From positions 798,190 through 862,189 of the forward strand of contig VTFK01000267.1 in assembly GCA_009617715.1 (NCBI GenBank): a stretch of 64,000 nucleotides of DNA, given 5' to 3'. Position numbers and translations under genes: made by a program. Shown piece by piece: positions 22,607 through 33,310 of this stretch; position 1 is the stretch's first letter, and every line of letters starts with the position of its first letter. The notes under the pieces were generated by a model. It did not search any database. It was not told the DNA's origin and saw only the letters and a program-made list of their open reading frames with translations. The DNA is from Plectrocnemia conspersa. Its lineage: Eukaryota > Arthropoda > Insecta > Trichoptera > Polycentropodidae.

Positions 22607-24501
22607 GTAAGGTACATTTAATAAAAAATATACTTCATGGAACATATATTTTGAATACCATATAAATTATCTAAGTAATAAATTCAATGTCTGTTCAAAA
22701 CAGTGAAATATGAGATATATAATTGAAAAAAATGTTACACGTGTATCTTTCGTGCTTCTGTAAATAATATAATTATTATTTTATATTATTAATAACAATA
22801 AAAAATTTTGTTGTCTTTCATTTTCTACCTAATTACAAATGTGTTTTAAATCAAAGCTCAAAAAATTTCTTCTTTTTATTTACTTTTGATTTTTTTATAA
22901 TAAAATATATTAAACACATAAATGTATTCAAAGCTTGAAAAACTCTCTTTGATTAATTATAGAAATTTGAAAAGTTGAAATACTAAGCTCAATTAAGAAA
23001 TGATCTTCCAATTATGTCGTTTCATTCTTAATTCGACTATCAACGATTCTGATGCCGTCAAGTGATGGCGTTAATATAATTTTCTTAAAAACTCACGGCT
23101 AAAATATTTGCTATTTTTAATATTATTGTGAGTTTATCAATCTTTTGCAGCTGCGATCCAATTTTAAATATCTCACAACTTTAAATGTATTGTTTTATAT
23201 TGAAATTTAAAAGCTCGCAATATTTTTATTTAAGCAGCAGGCGCTATGGTATTATTCATAGTCTAACGCATTTTAAATCTGAAAGGATTCGACCAATGTG
23301 CTATGTCACTGTTATATGTACATATGTACAGAAAAGGGTTAATTGCACTGAATTGTTTACTTTTGCTCCAACGAGCAAGGTGTTAACCCAAAGTGAAACG
23401 TCGGACGCTGTTAGAATTACCCTTGAATAATTACAAGTAGTTCCATTTCCTGTCATATTTAAGATCTCTATAAAAGGAATGTAATATGCAACGTGGATAG
23501 AATGAAAAATACATATCGCCTCAAAGATGAAATGCAACGATGTCAATTTTGCCTCGTGGTTCAAAGAAGGGCGAATATTATAACGATGCTTTCAGAGTAA
23601 AAGGTGACGTTAGCAAAATAAAATATACGAAAGAGGCAAAAGTAAATATGAGAAAGCTTCGTAAAAAATTTGCATGCATAATTGATAACCTGAATATGGT
23701 GACGAAAAAATTGGATGTTGGATGCATTATAATACTCCCTGTCGTATATTTTGCGTAAATTGTAATTATTTTTTGTTTTCGAATCGTAATATTTCCAAAT
23801 TTAACTGATGTTTGATTTACATTCCATCCACTTGTATAAATTGCATAAAAGTTAATCAAAAAACCATTACGCTGTCATTCATTTTATATTAGCCATTTAA
23901 TGTACAATTTATTGCCTGGCAAATGCCTGTCAAATATTTTGCATTTCATTATCACGGAGATAATAAAATGCATTAAAAATTTAACATTTGTTGTGGATAA
24001 TGATTATATTACATATTGCTTTAAATCTAAGAATAGTTTTAGGCTTTATTACTTTGATACGTATTATAAAATATTTGGTTTTGTTTAAAAAAATATCAGT
24101 ATAATCAGAAAATATTTGTTCATGTTATAAAATTGAAGCTCAAGTATTTAATTATACTATTTTTTATATATTCCATTTCTAGCATATGTGGCGTCAGCTT
24201 TTAACCGTAGGAAATTGTATAATATGTGCAAGTAATAAACACTCATAGATATAATATTCTTAGTTTATATGATCAGAGCAAATTATTTGTACACTCATAT
24301 AAGAGCCAAAATCCTGACAATGTCCGAAGTACTATACAGTTCAAAATAATATACTCGCTTGGGGGAGCAAAATCGTGATAAAGAGATGAAATTATAGTTC
24401 AAATTTAACGCAAAAAATCACCTTTTCCAGGTTTAACACTTCTATATTTTTTGCCTGCAAAATACGCTTGACTTTGGATCAGGACAAAAGTTCCAAAACT
24501 A
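22607..24501. other. AT-rich DNA with overlapping open frames at 23.2-23.9 kb
   Basis: Between 23185 and 23859 both strands are open for 70-93 codons in partly overlapping segments. The most protein-like is the plus-strand frame 23540-23758: an ATG in fair context, 72 codons, a basic Lys-rich middle and a hydrophobic end (CIIILPVVYFA). None resembles a known family. The rest of the stretch is featureless. Confidence 0.35.
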
Positions 24502-24538
24502 GTCGGTTGACGAGAGAATAATTTTCTCGTAGACCGAC
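24502..24538. repeat. Imperfect hairpin
   Basis: GTCGGT-TG-ACGAGA (24502-24515) pairs with TCTCGT-AG-ACCGAC (24525-24538): two 6-bp perfect blocks around a 2-base mismatch, with a 9-base loop. Confidence 0.7.
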
Positions 24539-27330
24539 CTCAGTCAACGTTCAACGATAATTTTTTGTGAATGCTAACCTTTTATTTAGCATATGTAGTA
24601 ATATATATATATTGTTTATATATGATGTTATAGTTTACAATATTTCCATTAAAAAAATTTAATACCACAGCTATGTAAATTATATATTAGAATAAAACAA
24701 ACATGTGGATACAAACAGTAAACTCCCCTAGAGTGAAGTTTTCTATAGCGTATGCGGCAGTCCCTCCTATAGCGTTCCCCCATATAGCATAGTTTTTGTT
24801 ACTATTTGTCCCATGACTAGACTTATTCTGTGACAGGCATTCCAGAAATATTAATCATAATACAGTAATAAAATCTGTTTTGTATACATATGAAAAAAAA
24901 TATGATCAAGCAAATCAATTAACACGTTTTTTAATGCATTATGTATACACTTTTTGTGGAGTTTTAACCATCCTATTTTTTATAAATAAACTATTATTAG
25001 GTAATACATTTTATTACAGATTTAAAAACGTATTAATGAATCGTAAAATATATTTAGATGTATGATATAAGACACTTTATATTCAACATTAAAATTTGAC
25101 TGCATTTAAAATAATACGTAATCTTTCTAAACTGGAAAACCATTTAAATTTTGAAAAAGATTGATAATTTATATTTACTTTTTATTATTTATTCATTGTA
25201 GGCTTACGCATTTTTAAAAATAACTTAAGAATGGTTTGCGTTTGACTCCCTTGGCACTCGCAAAATCAAGAACATTCTTCGCGCGCGTGTAGCAATAAGC
25301 ACATGCTCTAGCTTACAAACTGAATACAAAATCATTTAATACATAAAAATGGGAAAAAAGTTTGATTTACTAATTTCGTTAAACTCACAAAATACAGTCA
25401 AAAGAACCTAATCTCAAATTTTGTATCGGTGCCTAGTCCCCTATAACGTACTATTTATTGGAGTTCATATATAAAATACATAGAAAACAGATATTTTAAA
25501 ACAATCTGTCAATTATTAAAATATATTTCAATCAAACACAAAAATATATTTATGAAGAATTTCGTAAAAGCAAAAGTGCTGATAAAATAACGAATATTTC
25601 AATTTGTATAAAAGCCAAATAATTATATTTTAATCGACTTAATATTTGTGTGTAAATATTATAGAATTTTATCTTTTGACACTTGTACTCACTGACTCTA
25701 ATCACATCATTGTTCATTTGACCACTAATAGCAAACGAAGTATTCATAAACATTAATGCATACCGAACATTCTCTATGATTAACACTTCAAAACAAACAA
25801 ATTTACATATGCGGTCCGATCCATGCATAAATCGGTGCGGAACAAATACGAGCCGACTGTGATGCCAATTTCAAAATGTGCAACGCCATTTACACTCGTT
25901 CTCGGTAATATCTTTCAACATTGAAACGGATGGGTGCACACGACGAATAGATGCGAAACTGCAGGATAATACTTTATTTTATGATGCACAGTAGTTTGAA
26001 AAGTTCGCGGAAGAACGTCGGAGTTAACATTAATGTATCATAGTTTGCGACATAGCTTATTTATCTTTCTTTAGCATAAAATATACAAAACCCACAATAC
26101 AACACGATAAACTAGACTTGAAGGAACAATACAGAACTGAGCAAAACCATTGTTTCCTCAAGAAGCACCGAAATGTACAATAGGTACAATAAGAAATAAG
26201 CAAAAAAATTTGAGGATTTTTTTGCCTTATTTGTTAATAATATAATAACTACAACCAAATATTTCTAGTGAATAATATATGCCCTGTTAGTTTTTGCTTT
26301 GATCCAAGTGTATATAATATATGTATGTGTATATAATTTTTTTAATTAACTTTTTAAACGACCCTCTGTATATTATATATACCATGTTTAATTTATATTA
26401 TTTTGCTGCTTGCGCTCATTTTGCAGTTTCGCACCGTCGATATAAATACATCAAACGTTTTACACTACGCATACATATGGCTTATATCCTGATATATACC
26501 ACATATACATATTTGTGTATATAACAATAAAAACATGGTATGTGTTATTGGATGGAGTATAATGCAAACGGCGCTCAAGTGGAGAAGAGGATAAATAAGA
26601 TCATAATCTATATCGGTTATGGATCGATAACGATGTGTTTGTTGTTTCGGTGCGATGATTGATTTTGTGTAATTATCCCGTGTTGATTTACGACCCTTGT
26701 GTAATAATAATGTAAATTAAGGGGTTCATTATATTCACCCAAATAAACTTTTACGAAGATAGTTGTACTGGTGGAGAGCGACGAAAGACACTTTAGATTA
26801 TGGAGATTGATTGAAATTGAAACTGCGAAGACATTTATAATTATATTTGATAATGTTTGGCGAAAACTTTTAGTTCTATGTTTATGGCTAGCTAGAAATA
26901 TAAAAAGTTAAAAGGGACTTAATGGTTTGTGCTGTAATATAAGAAAAGAAATGTAAGAAATATTAATGATGTTTATAATAAAAAAATATATTGGTTTATA
27001 AAAAAAATACATTTCAAGCAATAAAAATGTTTTTCCGACACCGCATTTCTACACAATTCATTACAGCAATAAATTGTCTTCATTGACGTGATTGTCAAAT
27101 CATGGGTAGAAAATAATTAATTATGATCCCAGTGTCACATGCAGATAAGGTATATGTGTATTATTTTATTTTATTAGTTTGCTAGAACAGCAATCTCGGT
27201 TTACATTTCCATTTTTTTAATGAAATTTATAAAATAAAATCGTATATATGTTTATAGGATTATAAGTGCATTTCTCGGTTTACACTTTGAAAAGTGAATT
27301 AGAGTTAATTTTTTCATTCTTCGGATTATG
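24539..27330. other. AT-rich DNA, nothing firmly recognised
   Basis: A TA microsatellite stretch lies near 24600. Similar words CCTATAGCGT (24771) and CCCTATAACGT (25439) are noted without explanation. Moderately GC-richer patches at 25830-26020 and 26560-26720 hold no coding frame that I can interpret. Confidence 0.5.
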
Positions 27331-28110
27331 AATTGTTTTAAATATGGAAAAGAGAGAAATAAGAGATTTTTTGTACAAGCTGCTGGTAATCAGCAGGCAA
27401 TACAATGATAGTTAAAAAATGTATTGTAGACGAAAGGCTTGAATATAGAACAAGTCGTGGTCGTTCCACTTTGATTGATTATTAGCTGAAGATGTTAGTA
27501 CAATTAAGCTAACGTACAATCGCAACTTGCAGAAAAGTTAGGGATTGGTAATTCAGCACATTTAGACCATTTAAACAGCTTAAGGAATCATAAAATCCTA
27601 ATAAATGGGTGTCGTACAAACCAAATTAAAAGCAAAAATTTCGCCACTACGAAGTAACATGAGAGTAACGATCCATTTCTGAATGGTAATTTAACGACTG
27701 ATTTGCGCAGTAAATTCAACAAAGACGAAAGCTCTAAGCATTTAAAAAAATAAAATTGTCATAAAAATACTATAAAATACTGTAATACTGTTACACTACA
27801 CTTTTTTAAGTCCTTCCGAAATACTAGCTAGAGTTATATTTAAGAGCTCTAATAACTTCAACGTCTGGTTTCTGCACTGGTCAAAAAGAAGGTTCAATTC
27901 TCATGCACGATAATGCGCCACCACACTACTCGAGATTTATTCTATAAAAAATAAATGATTTGGACTATGAAAAAATAAATCACTTAAAATATATCGCAAG
28001 TAAAGCTGATGGGGCAATGTTCAAATGTATAGTCATTGAGACTGACCGCCACCCTTCCTTTTGACATTTTGAAAAAATTAGGTGAAGCAACTTAATAAAA
28101 TTGTACGTTA
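27331..28110 (+). mobile_element. Decayed mariner-family transposase
   Basis: The mariner transposase cuts and pastes its element at TA sites. Here a start (MEKREIRDF, from ATG at 27344) is followed by GRSTLID (about 27460) and AEKLGIGNSAHLDHLNSL (27529-27582). These match the GRPST, LAxKLGVSxxTVxxHLxxLG helix-turn-helix part of the family. Later LMHDNAPPHYSRF (27903-27940) carries the second catalytic Asp in the HDNAxPH motif. The third acidic motif (SPDLAPSD) is not readable where expected at about 28000-28060. Many frameshifts and stops are present, and the middle with the first catalytic Asp is not identifiable. The terminal inverted repeats were not delimited. A directly repeated AT-rich segment begins right after it. 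Confidence 0.8.
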
Positions 28111-28111
28111 T

Positions 28112-28330
28112 AAATTACATACATTTAAAGTGTATATTGATTATTTGGTACAACATAAAAAATAAATTTAGTTATTTTTTTTAAATATGTGTACCAAGTA
28201 AATTCAAGTTACTATGATCCATATTTATATGTTGCCGTAAAATGAGTTATTTGCTTATAAATAAGAAATTTTTGGCATAGAAAAATTATAAAAAAAGTAA
28301 TCTACAATTAAAAACCACAGAGGAATTTTA
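28112..28330 (+). repeat. Direct repeat, copy 1 (related to palindrome arm end)
   Basis: TTATAAATTACATACAT through AGTGTATATTGATTAT, TTATTTTTTTTAAATATGTGTACCAAGTAAATT and GAAAAATTATAAAAAAA to AAAACCAC aligns with 28508-28728 in the same orientation. Period is about 395 bases and identity looks about 75-80%. The second copy forms the outer end of the left palindrome arm. Confidence 0.8.
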
Positions 28331-28507
28331 TTTGTGGTACATTTAAAATATATATTTACTTTATGAGGTTACTCTCCGATCGTCACGTACGTTAGCCTAA
28401 CAAATATATTTGTTCTGTAAGTCACAAATATTAATAAAAAAATGCTGTTTTGCGCTTGTGGTAACTATTTGTGAAAAATACGATAAAGTCAACTAATTAA
28501 AAGATGT

Positions 28508-28728
28508 TATAAATTATATAAATGAAAAGTGTATATTGATTATGTGGAACAATGTAAAAAATAAAATTGCTTATTTTTTTTAAATATGTGTACTAAGTAA
28601 ATTTAAATTATTGTGATACTTATATAGATGCCTTTAATAAAGCAGCTATTAAAATAAGGTATTTGTTTGAAGTTATGAAACTTTGTAAATAGAAAAATTA
28701 TAAAAAAAATATTCCATCGTTAAAAACT
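28508..28728 (+). repeat. Direct repeat, copy 2
   Basis: Partner of 28112-28330. From about 28551 this copy also lies within the left arm of the large palindrome. The same segment therefore exists three times: twice direct on the left, and once inverted near 32550-32690. Confidence 0.8.
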
Positions 28729-29265
28729 ACATAGGATAAAAAACAGAAATATTATTTATAACTATTTAAAAAATGCAATAAGGCGTTTAACTAAGATACC
28801 AATTTTAATTAATGATCATTGTAAGATACATTTATTTAAACACACAACATTAATATACTATGTGGTTATATAAATAATGTAATGTCATTTGATGAAGACA
28901 AAGAAATCTCATTAAATCAAAGTAAAACGTACTAAAGATAACGTAAAACCTGCAAAATAAACTATAAATACGTTAATGGTATAAAATAGTAAAAATAATA
29001 TATATAATTACTAGTATTAAAAACATCAAAAATTAAATTACTAGTATAGGAGAAATGTTTATTAAATAAAATAAAATATATATTAGTATGCAATTATAAT
29101 AAAAATACACAAAAGTTAAACCTTATTTATCTCACTGTAAAAATATTTTATTTTTACTAAAAACATTGCATTACAAAAAAAATAAACAGTTTATCAGCAT
29201 AGGTTTTAAACGGTATTGCTATGATTTTGGTTTAGCAGAACATTAGAAATCAGCAGAATACATAG

Positions 29266-29540
29266 AATTGCACAATAAAGCCTCAAAAACTTTTGACGGT
29301 TTTCAATTACCAGAAAAGCTACAGTTAACTATTTTTTTAAGCTTTAAAACTAAGCTTTAACTTCTTGGGTTTTAAAACAAAGCACATTTTTTTAAACTTT
29401 AACAATTGCACAATAGGACCACAAAGACTTACGGCTGTTTTAAATAACTAGAAAAACCACTTTAATCATTTTTTAAGCTTTAAAACTAGGCCTAAGCTTT
29501 TTGAGTTTTAAAAACAAAAAACATTTTTTTTAACTTAACA
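29266..29540 (+). repeat. 138-bp tandem duplication inside the left arm
   Basis: Two consecutive copies begin with AATTGCACAATA at 29266 and 29404 and end with ACATTTTTTTAA. The right arm has only one copy, so the duplication arose after the arms formed or was lost on the right. Confidence 0.8.
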
Positions 29541-29541
29541 G

Positions 29542-29620
29542 TTAACGCCCGTGGACTCGTATACGAGTCTTGAAAAAACATTGTATAGTGGACGTGGACT
29601 CAGGCTTGAGTCCTGCGTCA
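29542..29620 (+). mobile_element. piggyBac-type transposon end, left, with TTAA
   Basis: TTAA (29542-29545), the target site of piggyBac elements, is followed by CGCCCGTGGACTCGTATACG. This end contains a perfect 16-bp palindrome, GACTCGTATACGAGTC (29554-29569), and an 18-base near-palindrome, GGACTCAGGCTTGAGTCC (29596-29613). The mirror image is at 31770-31853. Since the adjacent transposase remnant points outward here, both ends of the structure are the same (3') end of the element. Confidence 0.75.
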
Positions 29621-30397
29621 TGCGTTTTCTTTTAATAAAAAATACTAGGATCAAGTTTGCCTCTACACGATAATTAAAAATGGTAGTATACTATTTCCAC
29701 AAAATCAAATAAAAAAAATATATTTTTTATTATAATTTTAGTAAAAAGGGTCGTTAAATACCATTGAGTCGCAATGCAATGAGTCGGCGCCTTTTTCGGT
29801 CACTCGAATTTTTTTATGAAATATATGAATCACAATTATTTATTTCATCTAAAGAACTTTCAATAAATAGCATTCATTAACTTAAGAACATTTTTACTGG
29901 ATGTTTGTTATTTTGATATTTCATCACTATTTGGAAAACCGCAATAATTCACAGATTAGGAAACTAGAGAAAAAAGCTACAATCCAGATAAATAAACACC
30001 GTATTTATTTATTACCGTCATTAAGTAAAATAATTAAAAAAAATATTACTGTGCTTAAAAGAACCTTTGTTGAATAAAGTCATGAACGACTAAATATGTT
30101 TTTTTCATTCCTAACATTTCGTTTTAATTGAAAATGGTTGCGATGGTTTAAAAACAGTTTTTTTATAGTTGAATAATATCATATGTATGGTTAATAGCTT
30201 AAATATGTTTTTGTCAAAAACGATTTATAAGAAATATCCAATAATAATATAATATAATTTGCACTCACCAAATTTTTCGGTGTCCATTTTCCGCGTACAA
30301 CTTTCACAAACACATTTATTTTTATAATTACACTTATAAACCACACTATATCCTTATTTTTATTTATTTTTATTATTAACACTTTTTTTTATCTATT

Positions 30398-30640
30398 TTA
30401 ATTTATATTTTTTGAGCGATATGTATAAAAACATTCGTCAATATGAAAAGGAATATCACAAATTTTGCAAATTTTTGCTACACAGAACAAACACTACACT
30501 TTATTCTCACATATTTCTTTCCACTTTTTATTATTATTGTCTAATGATTTTTTAGCATATCCGAAAGCCTTTCTGATCGATCGATAATACGGGCACGGCA
30601 AGATGTGATAGAAACCAATGAAATGTTTTCAGAATCGATA
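30398..30640 (-). pseudogene. piggyBac transposase C-terminus remnant, left copy
   Basis: On the minus strand SERLSDMLKNH (about 30580) leads to KCSVCSV (30503-30483), ICKICDIPFHIDECFYTYRS (30475-30415) and a stop at 30400-30398. This is the cysteine-rich zinc-binding tail of piggyBac transposases (CxxC, CxxC, CFxxYH), which binds the transposon end. The final His is Arg here. Between the two halves a deletion and frameshift remove part of the finger. The catalytic domain is absent from this copy. Confidence 0.8.
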
Positions 30641-30856
30641 GATTTTACCGAATTCTGCAATTATGCTTTAGCCTCACTTAAAATAAAATCTTTAAATTTA
30701 ATTTTTCACTCAGAACTAAGATTTTGATAGACACGGAAACGAATTAAACAACGCGCACGGAAATAAATGAAAAACTGCCATTTTTATCTATTCCATTGTT
30801 TTTTATTTTAATATTGGGTAATTAGGAACGAAACATAAGAAAGTTACATATTAAAT

Positions 30857-31445
30857 TTGAATAAAATATCTTATTTGATTTTTCAGTTATATGAAATTTA
30901 CTATGAAGATAATTGTTGCAATTATTCCGTGAAATCGTCCGACCACCATCATATCAATATTCACAATGATATATACTTTTCATGGCATCCAGAAGATAGA
31001 AACGGGAAAAAGCAGGAACGACCAGTTTTACAATATATAATGGACTATAATAAATATATGAAAGGTGTTAATCGCGCCAAACAATATTTAAAAAAAAAAC
31101 AATGGAATAGATGAAAAAATGCAGTTTTTTATTGATTTCCGTGCGCATTGTTCAATTCGTTCGGTGTTTATCAAAATCTGAATCGTAAAATTATTAAAGA
31201 TCGGTTTCTATCACATCTTGCCGTGCCCATACCGTCTATTCATTAGAAAGGCTTTCAGATAAGTTAAAAAATCATCAGACAATAAAAATAAAAAGTGGAG
31301 AGAAATATGTTAGAAAAAATGTGTTTGTTCTGTATGTGGAATAAGGAAAGGTACTGCATAAATTTGCAGTAGTTGTGAAATTCCTCTTTATATTAACAAA
31401 TGTTTTTATACATATCACTCAAAAAATATATATTTAAATAGATAA
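30857..31445 (+). pseudogene. piggyBac transposase fragment, right copy
   Basis: An 86-codon open stretch (30857-31114) contains PVLQYIMDYNKYMKGVNRAK and QYLKKKQW. This is the region written VxxYNxxMGGVDxxDQ in piggyBac-family (DDE_Tnp_1_7) transposases. The catalytic Asp of GGVD is Asn and the Asp three residues later is Lys, so the copy is catalytically dead. After frameshifts, SLERLSDKLKNHQTIK (about 31235-31280), KCVCSVCGIRKGTA (about 31319-31360, then an in-frame stop) and ICSSCEIPLYINKCFYTYHS (31363-31421) form the cysteine-rich tail with its YH intact, ending at a stop at 31443-31445. Residues 5' of this, including the first two catalytic Asp, are missing. The remnant points outward toward the TTAA at 31850. 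Confidence 0.85.
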
Positions 31446-32690
31446 AAAAGTGTTAATAATAAGAATAAATAAAAATAATGATATAGTGTGGTTTATACGT
31501 GTAATTATAAAAATAAATGTGTTTGTGACAGTTGTATGCGGAAAACGGACGCCGAAAAATTTGGTGAGTGTAAATTATGTTAATATTAATATTAAAATTC
31601 ACGTGCCCGAAAAAGTTGACGATTGATTGCATTGCGACGTAATGGGATAAAATAACTCTATTTACAATAATTTAAAAAAAAAAAAAAATTTTCATTTGAT
31701 ATTATCTAGAAATAGTATACTACTCTTTTTCATTACCGTATAGAAGCAAACTTGCTATATCCTAATATTTTTTTAGATGCAAGACTCAAGACTGAGTCCA
31801 CGTCCACTATACAATGTTCTTTCAAGACTCGTATACGAGTCCACGGACGTTAACTATTTAGTTTAAAAAAATGTTTTTTTTATTTTTAAAACTCAAAAAG
31901 TTTAGGCTTAGTTTTAAAGCTTCAAAAATGGTTAAAGTGTTTTTTTTTTGGTAATTTAAAACAGCCGATAGTCTTTGTGGCCCTATTGTGCAATTCTATA
32001 TATTCTGCTGATTTCTAATAATCTGCTAAACCAAAATTATAGCAGTACAGTTTAAAAACTTGTGTTATTATGATGATAAACTGCTTAATATTTTGTCGCT
32101 AAGTTAAAATAAAATATTTTTACAGTGAGATAAATAAGGTGAAACTTTATTTTTTATTTTTAATATAATTGCATACTAATATTTATTTAATATTACTTAA
32201 TAAACATTTTTAAGCTCGTTTACAAAAATTCCATTTTTAATGTTAGTAATACTAGCAACTGTATGTAGTCTTAAAACTATTTTATACCATTTACGTATGT
32301 ATAGTTTATTTTGCAGATTTTACGTTGTCTTTTGCACGTTACACTTTGATTCAATGTTATTTTCTAGTCTTAGTTAAATGACTTTACTATATTATTAATT
32401 TAATCACATAGTATATTAATGTTGTGTTTTCAAACAAATGTATCTTACAATGATTAATAATTAAAATCGGTATCTAAGTTGAACGCATAATTGCATTTTT
32501 TAAATAGTTATAAATAAATTTTCTGTTGTAATGTAATTTTTCTAATCACAAAATTTCTTGACTTTAAGCAAATTTTTTTGCTTATTTAAAGGCAATATCT
32601 ATATAAGTATCAGAATAACGGAAATTTATTTAGTACACATATTTACAACAAAAAAAATAAGCAATTTTATTTTTTAAATTGTACTAATAA
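31085..32690 (-). repeat. Large imperfect palindrome, right arm
   Basis: Inverted partner of 28540-30820. The two arms are separated by a spacer of about 265 bases (30821-31084), which carries transposase sequence present only on the right. From inside out it contains the transposase C-terminus on the plus strand, the transposon end, a TTAA at 31850-31853, and about 840 bases of flank matching the left flank. The homology stops near 32690 at GTACTAATAATG. Because matching continues beyond the TTAA on both sides, the duplicated unit includes host flank, not just the transposon. Confidence 0.9.
31770..31853 (-). mobile_element. piggyBac-type transposon end, right, with TTAA
   Basis: Inverted partner of 29542-29620, reading on the minus strand TTAACGTCCGTGGACTCG onward. 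The perfect palindrome is at 31826-31841 and TTAA at 31850-31853. Only a few substitutions separate the two ends, so they are better conserved than the flanks. Confidence 0.75.
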
Positions 32691-32711
32691 TGACAAAGAC
32701 TAAAAAGGCCG

Positions 32712-32815
32712 AGAAATCAGCCGCTTCCCTCTTTTTCTCAACCCTTGTCCTGCTGCAGCGTCTGGAATCTAGAGTTTAACCTCACATAGAGGACATTATG
32801 TATATATATATATAT
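32712..32815 (+). repeat. Short direct repeat, copy 1
   Basis: GAAATCAGCCGCTTCCCT through GCTGCAGCGTCTGGAAT to the TATATA run matches 33189-33310 in the same orientation (shared GCTTCCCT, TTGTCC/TGGTCC, GCTGCA, TGTCTGGAAT-like words). It starts about 20 bases outside the right end of the palindrome. Confidence 0.65.
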
Positions 32816-33188
32816 CAATAATTACAAAACTTTAGTGGACTGTCTCGATAAAATTATGCACAAAAATAATTTGTAACTAAATAACATTGCATTTTTTGCA
32901 GGACAAAGAGAAAAAAACTTATGTGCCATATCATATTTTGTCTATGTCTGAGTGTCTGAAAAGTGAGAATATCATTAAATCGTTTGTTTTCTACCCTATA
33001 ACAAACACCTAATTTTGATTGATTCACATGAGTATCTATTCAATATTATAGCAATCTACAAAAAAGCTTAAATGTCAGAATTTCGCTTTCATAAACCTGC
33101 TATAATCGACATGGAATACAACAGAGATTATCTAAAATATTACTAAATGGAGCAACGCCAACCATCGACAGAAACCCTTGAGAACTGG

Positions 33189-33310
33189 GAAATCCGCAGC
33201 TTCCCTTTTTATGTAAATTCTGGTCCAGCTGCAATGTCTGGAATACAAAGTTCAATCCAATCTTCATAAGCGACTGGATTCTTTAGACGCAGACAAGATG
33301 TATATATAAT
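33189..33310 (+). repeat. Short direct repeat, copy 2
   Basis: Partner of 32712-32815, about 477 bases downstream. Both are GC-richer than their surroundings and end in TA-rich sequence. The family is unknown. Confidence 0.65.

Larger units (their letters stand above)
28540..30820 (+). repeat. Large imperfect palindrome, left arm
   Basis: The reverse complement of 31085-32690 aligns along this arm from ACAATGTAAAAAATAAAATTGC (starting near 28551) to TCTATTCCATTGTTTTTT (about 30800-30820). Many long blocks are shared, such as ACATTAATATACTATGTG, CTTATTTATCTCACTG, GTGGACTCGTATACGAGTC and GGGCACGGCAAGATGTG. Identity looks roughly 80-90%, with indels. The left arm is longer because of a 138-bp internal tandem duplication and about 420 extra bases near 29815-30238. 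It holds, from outside in: flank DNA, a TTAA, a piggyBac-type end, and a piggyBac transposase C-terminus on the minus strand. Confidence 0.9.

Noticed and set aside
29542..31853. Ordinary full-length piggyBac insertion of about 2.3 kb with TTAA target duplication
   Set aside because: The size fits, but both ends are the same end, the interior is inverted-repeat with two transposase tails, and homology continues outside both TTAA sites.
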